NCBI GenBank assembly: GCA_963819175.1
Contig: CAWFVJ010000018.1
Span: 207,913 to 271,912 of the forward strand
Length of the DNA stretch: 64,000 bases
Reading direction: 5' to 3'
DNA from: CAWBRT01 sp963819175
Lineage (GTDB): Bacteria; Acidobacteriota; Terriglobia; Terriglobales; Acidobacteriaceae
Each line of letters starts with the position of its first letter. Position 1 is the stretch's first letter. Both the position numbers and the translations under genes were made by a program. The notes beneath the pieces are model-generated. The model did no database searches, had not been told where the DNA came from, and worked only from the letters and a program-made list of their open reading frames with translations. This document shows positions 55,387-64,000 of this stretch, piece by piece.

Positions 55387-56511
55387 ATGATTCCAGTATT
55401 CGAACCGTTGATCGGGGAAGAGGAAATCGCGGCCGTTGTAAGCGCTCTTCGCCGAGGAGAGATTTCAGGTTCCTTTGGCAGTGCGATTGAGCAGTTCGAG
55501 CAGCGCTTTGCTGCTTTCTGCGACTGCCGGTACGGCGTGGCGGTAAACAGCGGCAGCTCCGCTCTGCTACTCGCGGCGCGTGCCGCCGAACTCGGTCCCG
55601 GTGATGAAATGCTCGTCAGCGCCAGTACGAACATCGCCTCGGCACTGGCCGCGTATTACCAGGGAGCGGTCACTGTTCCGGTTGATTCGGAGCCTCTTAC
55701 CTGGAACCTGGACATCGACCTGATTGAGTCGCTGATCACCTCTAGAACCAAGGCCATCATGCCTGTTCACTTGTACGGTCATCCCGTGGATATGGACAAG
55801 TTGTGCGCCATCGCCAAACGCCACAGTCTGATGGTGATCGAGGATTGCGCCGAGGCACACGGCGCGACTTGCCGAGGCAAGAAGGTCGGCGGCTTCGGCG
55901 ATTTGAGCTGTTTCAGTTTCTATGCCAACAAGATCATCACCACCGGAGAAGGCGGCATGGTGGTTACCAACGACACCAAACTGGCCGAGTGTGTCCGATC
56001 GCTGCGCAATCTGGCGTTCACCAAACCACGCTTCTGGCACGAAGAGGCTGGCTATAATTTTCGCCTGACGGGCTATCAGTCGGCAATGGGACTGGCTCAG
56101 TTGGAAAAGATCGATCGCATCATTGACGACAAGCGCAGGGTAGCGCATGCCTATAATCGGAGATTGGCTGGCATTCCGGGACTACAACTGCCCCCGGAAG
56201 CAGATTGGGCCAAGAACGTGTACTGGATGTACGGAATCATCGTCACTCCCGAGTTTGGCTCAACCCGCGATGCGCTTATGGAACATCTGCGCCGCGACGG
56301 CATCGACACGCGAACTTTCTTCTGCCCCATGAATCAACAGCCGTTCCTGCGAAACCAACCGGGATATCGCGACATAGCCTGCCCGGTCGCGGACCGTTTG
56401 TGGCTTGACGGACTTTATCTACCTTCGAGTTCCACTTTGTCCGAAGATACCATCGGGTCGATAGCGGAATCCATCCGGTCTGCTCAACTGGCGCCGGTGA
56501 ACCCCGCATGA
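55387..56511 (+). CDS. DegT/DnrJ/EryC1-family sugar aminotransferase
   Basis: 374 residues. VAVNSGSSALLLAARAAELG, VSASTNIASALAAYYQGAVT, VIEDCAEAHGATCRGKKVGG, and the PLP Lys in CFSFYANKIITTGEGGMVV. Aminates a keto-deoxy nucleotide sugar, partner unknown. Second aminotransferase of the locus besides wlbC, implying a second amino sugar in the repeat unit. Co-oriented with the methyltransferase, cupin and glycosyltransferase genes. Confidence 0.88.
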   Translation: MIPVFEPLIGEEEIAAVVSALRRGEISGSFGSAIEQFEQRFAAFCDCRYGVAVNSGSSALLLAARAAELGPGDEMLVSASTNIASALAAYYQGAVTVPVDSEPLTWNLDIDLIESLITSRTKAIMPVHLYGHPVDMDKLCAIAKRHSLMVIEDCAEAHGATCRGKKVGGFGDLSCFSFYANKIITTGEGGMVVTNDTKLAECVRSLRNLAFTKPRFWHEEAGYNFRLTGYQSAMGLAQLEKIDRIIDDKRRVAHAYNRRLAGIPGLQLPPEADWAKNVYWMYGIIVTPEFGSTRDALMEHLRRDGIDTRTFFCPMNQQPFLRNQPGYRDIACPVADRLWLDGLYLPSSSTLSEDTIGSIAESIRSAQLAPVNPA

Positions 56512-56560
56512 GTTCCACCCGTGTGGCACGTCGTTGCCTTGGCTCGGAAGGCTTCTTGAA

Positions 56561-57754
56561 ATGAAGATCGCTGTGTATCTTGGCGACCTCTCGCCGGTGA
56601 GGGGAGGCGGGTTTACATTTCAGGACGAGATTCTTCGCGCTCTCATCAGCATTGAGAATTCCGGGAAGCATTCGTTCGTCATCTACAGCAACTCGCCCAA
56701 AGAAGCCGTCGGTTGCAATCAAACGCATTTGCAGTGGCAGACCGCACACACGAAGTGGGTGAGGTTACAAAACTGGCTGACGGTCTGCTTCGAACCGCTG
56801 CCATTTATAGCGGATACTTTACACCTGCGTAGCTGGTTTGAACGGAGCCTCCGCCGATGCGGCGCGGAAGTGGTCTGGTTTGTGACGCCATTTTTCCAGC
56901 CGGTTGATATTCCTTATGTTTATACGATTTGGGATCTGCAGCATAGGTTGCAGCCGTGGTTCCCCGAGACAAGCGCCTCTGGCCGATGGAAATTCCGCGA
57001 TACGAACTATCAGCGTGCTTTGTCTAAGGCTGCTCTTGTAATCGTGCCAAACTCCGCGGGAAAAGAAGAAGTCATACGGTTTTACAACATGTTTCCGGAA
57101 AGGATTATTGCCCTGCCGCATCCCACGCCATCCTTCGCACTTGAGGCGTGCGGGAGAGGTGACGATGCCGTGCTTCATAAGTATAGTCTCCCCAAGGACT
57201 ATCTCTTCTATCCCGCACAGTTCTGGTCACACAAGAACCACGTGAACCTGCTGCATGCGCTTAAGGTGTTGGAGGAGCGGGACGGGCTCCTCTTTCCACT
57301 GGTATTCGTGGGTACCGATTGCGGGAATCAGGAATACGTTAGATCGATTGCCGGAAAACTCAACCTTCAGGACCGGGTACACTTTCTGGGCTTCGTGCCA
57401 CGCGAGGATCTAATCGGTCTTTATCAAAACGCGCTTGCGCTTACCTATGTTTCCCTCTGCGGCCCAGAGAATCTTCCACCTTTGGAGGCCTTTGCTCTTG
57501 GTTGCCCCGTTATCGCTTCGCGGATATCGGGTGCGCAGGAGCAACTGGGCGATGCTGCTCTTCTTGTCGATCCCACCGATATCGAGGGCTTGGCTACCGC
57601 GATCAAGTCCATATATGCAGATCAAGATCGACGGCAGAAGTTGATCTGTAGCGGAAAGGAACGTGCCGCCGGCTGGACCGCGAAGCATTATGTCCAAGAG
57701 CTACTGAAGTTCTTCGATTCCTTTGAACTCGTTAGGCGTTGCTGGCCGGTCTAA
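56561..57754 (+). CDS. GT4 family glycosyltransferase
   Basis: 397 residues from ATG 56561 (MKIAVYLGDLSPVRGGGFTF). GT-B fold: YVYTIWDLQHRLQPWFPE, FYPAQFWSHKNHVNLLHALK, VHFLGFVPREDLIGLYQNAL and the donor motif GPENLPPLEAFALGCPVIAS. Cytoplasmic transfer of one sugar to the lipid-linked chain. The start could lie 27 bases upstream at 56534, but the GxxxPxxGG strand normally begins the protein. Its tail overlaps the convergent epimerase gene. Confidence 0.9.
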   Translation: MKIAVYLGDLSPVRGGGFTFQDEILRALISIENSGKHSFVIYSNSPKEAVGCNQTHLQWQTAHTKWVRLQNWLTVCFEPLPFIADTLHLRSWFERSLRRCGAEVVWFVTPFFQPVDIPYVYTIWDLQHRLQPWFPETSASGRWKFRDTNYQRALSKAALVIVPNSAGKEEVIRFYNMFPERIIALPHPTPSFALEACGRGDDAVLHKYSLPKDYLFYPAQFWSHKNHVNLLHALKVLEERDGLLFPLVFVGTDCGNQEYVRSIAGKLNLQDRVHFLGFVPREDLIGLYQNALALTYVSLCGPENLPPLEAFALGCPVIASRISGAQEQLGDAALLVDPTDIEGLATAIKSIYADQDRRQKLICSGKERAAGWTAKHYVQELLKFFDSFELVRRCWPV

Positions 57755-58853
57755 CGCTGCAATCCGTGAAAGCCAACAGGGCATCGATGATCGTCTTCGC
57801 GGCATGTCCGTCGCCGTAGATATCGGTATCCGGAAGAGGCGCGAACGACAGCGCCTGCCGAATCGCCCGGGTAACAGCAACTGCGCCCGACGCTGGTGAG
57901 ACCAGGATATTGCGCCGCAACTCAACCAACTCCCGCCACTCTGTTTCCTCGCGCAGCGTTACACAGAATACGTTGTGGAAGGTGGCCTCTTTCTGCACTC
58001 CCCCGGAGTCGGTAAGGATCAGGCGCGCGTGTTTCTCCAGCGTTATCATATCGAGATATCCGACCGGTTCGATCACGCGTAACTTCCCCATCTCTTTAGT
58101 CAAATCTTCCGCCTTGCTGATGGCCGCGCGAGTGCGCGGATGAAGCGGCAACACGATTGGGACCTCGGCGGCAACCGTTGCCATCCCTTGCAGGATAGAC
58201 CGTAAATTGTCGATGTCATCCGTGTTCTCGGCACGATGCACCGTAGCCAGAATGTATTGCCGCGGTTGGACCCTCAGATGTTGCAGAATCGTGCTCTCAC
58301 GCTCGGCTTTCGCCGCATAGAAGAGGGCGGCATCATACATGATGTCACCGGTGCGGACGATGCTTTCGTTCGAGATTCCCTCATTGTGCAGGTTACGAAT
58401 CGCAATCTCCGTGGGCGCGAACAACAAGTCGGAAACGTGGTCCGTCAATATCCGGTTGATCTCTTCCGGCATGCGGCGATTGAATGAGCGCAGCCCTGCT
58501 TCCACGTGGGCGATGGGAACGTGGAGTTTTGCCGCCGCCAACGCTCCCGCCAGCGTGGAATTCGTGTCTCCGTAGACAAGAAGCCGGTCGGGCCGCTCGG
58601 CTATCAGGACCGACTCGATCTGCTCCAGCATCCTGCCGGTCTGTTTCCCTTGCGAGGCGGAACCGATGCCCAGGTGGTAATCGGGCTCGGGGATGTTCAT
58701 CTCGGCAAAGAAAACGCCGGAAATGTTGTGGTTATAGTGCTGTCCGGTGTGAACGAGGACCTCGTGAACGGTACCAAGCGACCGCAACACGCGCGAGACC
58801 ACTGCGGCCTTTACGAATTGCGGCCGCGCGCCCACTATGGTCACAATCTTCAT
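57732..58853 (-). CDS. wecB: UDP-N-acetylglucosamine 2-epimerase (mirror copy)
   Basis: Identical translation to 39180-40301; see there. Identity over all 373 residues while neighbouring regions differ by indels is the clearest sign that the two arms are one locus. Confidence 0.9.
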   Translation of the reverse strand: MKIVTIVGARPQFVKAAVVSRVLRSLGTVHEVLVHTGQHYNHNISGVFFAEMNIPEPDYHLGIGSASQGKQTGRMLEQIESVLIAERPDRLLVYGDTNSTLAGALAAAKLHVPIAHVEAGLRSFNRRMPEEINRILTDHVSDLLFAPTEIAIRNLHNEGISNESIVRTGDIMYDAALFYAAKAERESTILQHLRVQPRQYILATVHRAENTDDIDNLRSILQGMATVAAEVPIVLPLHPRTRAAISKAEDLTKEMGKLRVIEPVGYLDMITLEKHARLILTDSGGVQKEATFHNVFCVTLREETEWRELVELRRNILVSPASGAVAVTRAIRQALSFAPLPDTDIYGDGHAAKTIIDALLAFTDCSVRPASNA

Positions 58854-60062
58854 CGTTGTGCCCGGCCATTCAAGGCGACTTTGTAGTCACGCAGCCGGCG
58901 CTGCGCAATCGATTTCCAACTGAACTCACTTCGCATCTTCTCCGCCCCGTGACAGCCGAGCGTGCGACGCAACTCTGGCGAGCGCAGGGACAGAATCACT
59001 CGTATCAGATCGTCAAGGTCATTGAGCCGGTAGGTAACGCCGTTCCCCTCGATTCGTTCTCTCGCCTTCAATGTGTCATTAACGACGATCGGCAGACCGC
59101 AAGTGGCGGCATCCAGCATCGACATGGATTCTTGCGTAGGCCAGACGCCGATTTCGGACGCGCGGAACAATGGCGGCAGTTCGGTGACGGGCACAAAAGG
59201 GATGGACCACACACCCACGGTGCCGCCCGATAGCTTCAGCCTGAGCACCATTGCCGACAAATAGTCCCCGGTACGGCTCGCCCCTCTCGATCAGGCGATC
59301 GATCGCCTGGGCTAGAAGCACGGGATTCTTGTCGTTCGTGAAGCGCCCTGTATAGATACAGACGATCTCGCTATCGGAAAAACCCAGCCTCGCTCGTAAC
59401 TGTTGACGATCGCGTTCATCGGCTTCGCCGCGTATCGGTTGAAAAAGTTCCGTGTCCACCCCGAGCGGGCATATGTCGATCTTGCTCTGCGGCACGCCAA
59501 AGAATCGCACCGCGACGTCGGCGCAGTCCACGGTGGCGGCGTAACACTTGCTCGTCAGCAAACTAATCGCGTATCCCGGCACCGAACGTAGCGCAATCGC
59601 GCGTAACCGTTCCGCATCCCAAAGATTGTGGGGACGCGTCGCCAGCGGAAACACCGAAGCCGTAGTGTGGTTTCCGGTAAACAACTTGTACCCAAGTTGC
59701 AGTTTGATCAACGCTGCATCCAGCGGCAACCAGCCGATGGCGACCGAAGCCTGTACTATGTCCGGCTTAATTTCCTTCAACTTACGCTTGAGGTCAATAA
59801 GGCGAACATAGCCGAATACTTTCCTATGCCCCAGCACATGCAGGGTGAAACCGTCGTGACGCTCGACAGTTCCCGGCGTCAGAGCCCCGTCTCCGATGAA
59901 TTCCTGGTAATTCTTGTTGAAATCCTCAAGCTGGTAATACGGCGGCAGATCAGCGGAGACAACGTGTACGTCGGCCCCTTCGCGTGCCATGTATTTAGAT
60001 AAGGTATTGTCAAGATACCCCATTTTTCTTGAAAAGGTCTCGCAAAGAATGACAACACGCAT
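58850..60062 (-). CDS. GT4 family glycosyltransferase (mirror copy), one frameshift
   Basis: Mirror of 37973-39183. This copy keeps the base missing there (FTNDKNPVLLAQAIDRLIER) but has its own shift near 59200 (HPFCARHRT where the other arm has HPFVPVTELPP). Combining both arms gives one intact gene. Confidence 0.85.
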
Positions 60063-60397
60063 GAAAGCATGGCCTTATAAAATTACAGATAGTTGGAACG
60101 AGTTTACCTCCTGCATTTTACTATGCTTCCGGTGCAACAACCTCATTTCTTGGCCAGCAATGGGCCGGCGTGGGTTCGCAAGGCAGCACAATGAGGTTTG
60201 CCGCGATGCAACACAGCCGCGCCCTGTGTCGAGGGGGGCTTATCGTATACCGACAAGAGCCTCCCAAATCACCTTGCCCAAGGCCACGTCACGCTGCCTC
60301 CTGTGGACCACGACTGCTCGCCTCAGGTGTCTCGCACTGCCCGCAGCCAAATCCTGCGTCGCCAAGCCGTCACTGCATTGTCGTGGTGCTCGCATTA

Positions 60398-61652
60398 CTA
60401 AAAAGTGTTGTTGGCAATGATGCAGCCGCCGTTACAATTCTCTGATTGAATTGCTCGCATGGCCGTTATAATCAGGAAGAAAGATGTTATTGGCAAGGAC
60501 TAAATCCTGCACCAACGTTCAGTAATATGTTGAAGCCATAGCCGTTCACCCTATCGACGACATTTCCTGTGACAGCCAGCCCAACCAATGTTCCCGTGCT
60601 ACGAAAATTGAACCCGTTACCCAAGCAAACGTGCGCGGTATTACCGCTAAAAACGCTTGCGCTCACACCGGGCGACGCAATTCCAAAACCATCTTTACCA
60701 GACCAGTTACACACATTTCCAGTGAGTGCACCGTGATCAAAGTCATTCAGAGCGACGCACCCCACGGGCTCTTGGAGGTCCGGCCGTTGCTGAGGCAAAG
60801 GACACTACGTTATTAGCGATGGACGTGTAAGAGCAGGCCTGACAATAAATGCCGCTCCCAGCTGTGTTCGTCACGTTGTTGTGCTCGATTCGAACTCTGT
60901 CGATTCTGGCATCCTGCCCATAAAACAATATTCCGTAGCCCAGTTTATAAGCCGACAAAATGTTGTTTTGGTTCACCTGGTTGCCAATTGCGTCAGAATC
61001 GACAAGTCATAGCAGGCGATGGATGTTGCGTAAATGAGTTGGAGATTTGGTTATTGCGCATGTGGATGCGAGAATTGCCTGTGGTATAAGCCACAATGTC
61101 ATAACCTTCGGAACCATTCCCATTGCCGGCAAGGGTGTTCTTTTCGATCCAAATATCCTGTCCCCCCATGACAAAGATTCCAGCCATGGCATTAGTCGCT
61201 GGCGCATGCACCGCTCCGCTATCTTTCAAATCATGAATGCGGATATAACTCCCTGCGGCGTTGATGAGTCTCCCAGTATTGGCTGTGCCAACCATATCGA
61301 GATATCCCGAGTCAACGTCGGTTGCGTTTGCTGGAATCACTAAAAAGTCGTCCCCTGATTGAAAGTGATTGTCGTGCCGCTGCGACTAGCTCCTCGTACG
61401 GTTACATTAGAAGAAATAGTCCACTGTGCGGACGATATAATCGCCAGGTTCCCCAGGAGAAGGGTCACTGGAACATTGACCCGATTAAACGGGTTGCTGC
61501 GGCAGGTCTGAGTGCCGACCGCGGAGCTCATTTCGACCACTCCGCCGTTGGCCGGCAAGGCGCGCTCGCGGCTTTAGGGTCGTGCAAAAATCAGCTGCGA
61601 CACAGCGGATTGAGATCAACAATACAGCAGCAACAACAAATGCGTGTTTCAT
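60398..61652 (-). pseudogene. Beta-helix protein, degraded mirror copy
   Basis: Mirror of 36371-37636 with several indels (near 60520, 60800, 61000, 61345, 61575) that break it into short pieces. Confidence 0.78.
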
Positions 61653-61810
61653 GACCATCTCCGGAACAACGAATTTCTTTCAGCAAGTACAGCGCAGCAT
61701 ATCAGCGAGAAAGTCCCTGTAAAGGAATGGTGAGGATGCTAGTGTAGTGCGTCATAATTAACAACCATTATAAATCTGTGCGCATCTTACAATTGAGGAT
61801 ACGGTCACGG

Positions 61811-63123
61811 ATGCGCACAGCCCCTGCCATTACGTTGAGTTCGAGCAACGGATGGTGTTGGAATCGCAAGCCAGGAGTCGATCTCTCCCGGTGCGGGTAG
61901 CGGAGCGTGCTCGTATCGTGTTGTCTGCGGCCTCCGGCCAGCAGGATAAAGAAATTGCCTCCGCTATGGCCGTCACGCCGAAAAAGGTTTCCCGGTGGCG
62001 CAAGCGCTTCCTCACGTTGGGCGTTGCCGGATTGGAGACAGACGCGCCCCGGACTGGCCGCAAACCCAAGATCGGCGCCCGCCTGACTAAACGTGTGGTG
62101 ACCATGACTACGCGCGAGCACCCGGTTAACGCCACCCACTGGAGCACGCGCAGCCTGGCAGAGGCCGTGGGCAACAGCGAAGCGTGCGGCGGGTCTGGCG
62201 AGCCCACAGCCTCAAGCCGCATCGTGCCGAAACCTTCAAGGTCAGCAACGATCCACAGTTCGCCGAGAAGCTGGAAGACATCGTCGGTCTGTACCTCGAT
62301 CCGCCCGAGCACGCTCTGGTGCTGTGCGCTGACGAGAAGAGCCAGATTCAAGCGTTGGATCGCACGCAGCCGGGCTTGCCGATGAAGCGGGGCCGTTGCG
62401 GCACGATGACGCATGACTACAAACGCAACGGCACCACGACCTTGTTCGCCGCCCTGAATGGCCGAGGGCAAGTTTCGGCACGTGCCAGCGCGGCATCGCC
62501 ATCAGGAATGGTTCAAGTTCCTCCAGCTCATCGACCAGACGCCGCCGGATCGGGAACTCCATTTGATCTGCGACAACTACGCCACGCATAAACACCCCAA
62601 GGTGCAGCGGTGGCTGGCGCGGCATCCGCGCTTCCATCTGCACTTCATCCCACCAGCAGTTCGTGGCTGAACATGGTGGAACGTTTCTTTCGCGACTTGA
62701 CCCACAATCGGTTGCGTCGCGGTGTCTTCCGCGACTCCACGCACGACACAATCCCCTACTCCCCCTAAAATAAACCGCCTCCATTGTATGACGCACTTAT
62801 CGTTCTATCTGTGCGCATTCATACTCCATCCCCCCCTCCCTATCTCGCGCTACCCCCATCTCTCCCTCCCTCTCCCCTCCTCCCTCCCTCCCCCCCCCCT
62901 CCCCCCCCCTCCCCTCTTCCTCTCCCCCCCCCCCCCTCCCCCTCCCCCCCCCCCCTTCCCCCCTCCCCCCTCCCTCTCTCCCCCCCCCCCCCCCCCCCTG
63001 GAAGAACTCATCATGGCCATCGGCACCTACATCGACCGACACAACGAGAATCCCAAACCATTCATCTGGACTGCCCGAGCCACTGACATCTTGGAAAAAG
63101 TGAAACCGCACGTCGCACCTTGA
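61811..63123 (+). pseudogene. IS630 transposase, disrupted mirror copy
   Basis: Reads MRTAPAITLS, then VRVAERARIVLSAASGQQDK, shifts frame near 61840, 62170, 62390 and 62470, and is split by the C/T-rich block between the two halves of FRDLEELIMAIG. The left copy is the reference. Confidence 0.85.
62737..62998. repeat. C/T homopolymer-rich insertion, probable base-calling artefact
   Basis: Inserted between GCGACT and TGGAAGAACTC, which are adjacent in the other arm. The first 80 bases include pieces like the IS ends (TGTATGACGCACT, CTGTGCGCAT); the rest is runs of C broken by T or A. No natural function is apparent. Confidence 0.75.
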
Positions 63124-63437
63124 ATAAACGTCAATCTGTATGACGCACTACACTAGCATGGAGATCTCCGTCGCGTAAAACGAGTGCTCGGTAAGTCATC
63201 TTCTTACTCCACATCTGATAGGGGCCGTTGTCCGCTCAAGCGGAGGCCGTGGTAACAGGCTCTTAATTTGCGTCTGCTGAATTCGAACACGCTACTCTCT
63301 CGCCGAGTGTTTAGTCGGCTCGAAACTCGGTACGGGCACATACGCCGCTCGCTTGCACAATCCCGGCTGATCTGCGAAGCTGGCGAAATCAACTTTGATG
63401 TTCGCTCGACGGCAACGCGCGTGAAGCAAGGGCTTCG

Positions 63438-63745
63438 ATGACGAGATCAAGAGTTTTCTGGATCGACACTTCCCAAAGGGCGGCCTTCGCAGAAGCGCAT
63501 CCATACTTGCGGGCGGAACGATCATCGCACAGGTCATCGCCTTCGCGCTCAGCCCAGTTTTGACGCGCATCTACCGCGTGGAAGACTTTGGTTATCTTCA
63601 GGTCTTTACTTCGATCCTCACCGTGTTGTCCGCAATCGCCGCCGGACGATACGAAATGGCGATCCTGCTTCCTGAAGACGATGACACCGCCGTTAATCTG
63701 CTGGCGGTGGCAATTTTCACGGTTGTCGCCACATCTTCGGTTCTG
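63438..63745 (+). pseudogene. Wzx-like flippase 5' fragment (mirror copy)
   Basis: Start region of the flippase at 33514-34833, with small indels just after the ATG, then RIYRVEDFGYLQVFTSILTV to VVATSSVL. Cut at 63745 where homology to the left arm ends. Confidence 0.85.
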
Positions 63746-64000
63746 CGACCACGATATCTGCGCCCAGAGACCCCGGAGGCTGGAGGAGAGCCAAAGTGAA
63801 GGGGCTCGGCACGGAGACGATCAGCAGCGCCCCCTTGGCATGGGCCAACCAGGCGGCCTTTTCCAGAACTCCCAGGCAGCCGAAGAAGTTGGGCTGCTGG
63901 AGCACAACGGCGCTCGCGCGTTCGTCCAGCACTTTTTCCAGAGCCGCGAGGTCGCTCGTGCCATCGTCGGCGTAAGGGATTTCCTTGAGGCGCAAGGGAA
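63746..64000 (-). CDS. gcvPA: Glycine dehydrogenase (decarboxylating) subunit 1, internal fragment
   Basis: The minus strand reads LRLKEIPYADDGTSDLAALE, VLQQPNFFGCLGVLEKAAWL, HAKGALLIVSVPSPFTLALL and QPPGSLGADIVV. This is the middle of the P-protein subunit 1 of the glycine cleavage system (PLP-dependent fold). It is open at the window end and abuts the flippase fragment at 63745 without its C-terminal half. It has no functional link to the glycan locus, so the join is probably chimeric. Confidence 0.8.

Larger units (their letters stand above)
61742..63153. mobile_element. IS630-family element, mirror copy with internal junk
   Basis: Same terminal repeats and flanking TA (61740-61741, 63154-63155) as the left copy. 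Longer because a C/T-rich block of 262 bases interrupts it. Confidence 0.85.
49017..63745. repeat. Right arm of ~14.5-kb palindrome
   Basis: See the left arm. Clean from the centre to about 58.9 kb and increasingly damaged after 60 kb. It ends inside the flippase gene at 63745, where the match to 34525 stops and unrelated sequence begins. Confidence 0.95.

Noticed and set aside
62820..62998. Proline-rich protein encoded by the C/T block (open frame of CCC/CCT codons)
   Set aside because: The block interrupts an IS transposase and is absent from the other arm; the open frame is a by-product of base composition.

Overview
The window looks like a piece of an acidobacterial (Koribacter/Solibacter-like) chromosome. 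It has moderately high GC, GTG starts, strong GGAGG ribosome sites, and a gene mix (S1C proteases, amidases, dTDP-rhamnose genes, a PAP2-Wzi fusion) typical of soil Acidobacteria. The taxonomic call is an inference from gene style; there is no rRNA in the window. Many genes carry single-base frameshifts relative to otherwise convincing reading frames, so the sequence behaves like an incompletely polished long-read assembly.

Layout. (1) 1-4.2 kb: a minus-strand module of a NarL-type response regulator and two trypsin-like (S1C) proteases, then a receiver-only regulator, a truncated L,D-transpeptidase and a small unknown gene ending in a clear terminator. (2) 4.2-15.6 kb: catabolic genes, namely two amidase-signature enzymes, a histone-deacetylase-family amidohydrolase, a DsbA/FrnE-family oxidoreductase whose active-site motif contains an in-frame TGA (candidate selenoprotein), YjbQ, gamma-glutamyltransferase, and an MFS transporter / Tm-1-like / TIM-barrel operon. 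(3) 15.7-18.4 kb: a second, diverged copy of the regulator plus two-protease module in the same orientation. (4) 18.5-21.9 kb: two convergent acyl-CoA synthetases. (5) 22-25.5 kb: a tightly overlapping cassette of phage-recombination character (262-aa unknown, 137-aa unknown, Cas4/RecB-like nuclease, 230-aa unknown, HNH nuclease) with a divergent ribbon-helix-helix gene, beside a truncated vapC. (6) 25.8-33.4 kb: rfbBACD for dTDP-L-rhamnose, a PAP2-Wzi fusion, and a decayed second copy of rfbB/A/C.

(7) 34.5-63.7 kb is one surface-polysaccharide locus present twice as a head-to-head palindrome of about 14.5 kb per arm, centred near 49,005. The locus holds a Wzx-like flippase, an IS630 element, a secreted beta-helix protein, two GT4 glycosyltransferases, a UDP-GlcNAc 2-epimerase, a DegT aminotransferase, a cupin, a SAM methyltransferase, an FkbM-like protein, wlbA/wlbB/wlbC, and a small secreted protein cut by the palindrome centre. 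The left arm is intact from 33.5 to about 41 kb and shattered by indels from 41.5 to 48.9 kb; the right arm is intact from 49 to about 58.9 kb and shattered beyond about 60 kb. Every gene except the truncated one at the centre is readable in at least one arm. I read this as an assembly or read fold-back of a single locus. The right arm stops inside the flippase and jumps to an unrelated gcvPA fragment at the window end.

Taken together: the polysaccharide genes supply dTDP-rhamnose and a WlbABC-type diacetamido uronic acid, transfer the sugars, flip the unit and assemble the product at the outer membrane. The left part of the window is amide and carboxylate catabolism with envelope proteolysis. 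The most interesting specific observation is the UxxC DsbA-like gene with a hairpin directly after the UGA.
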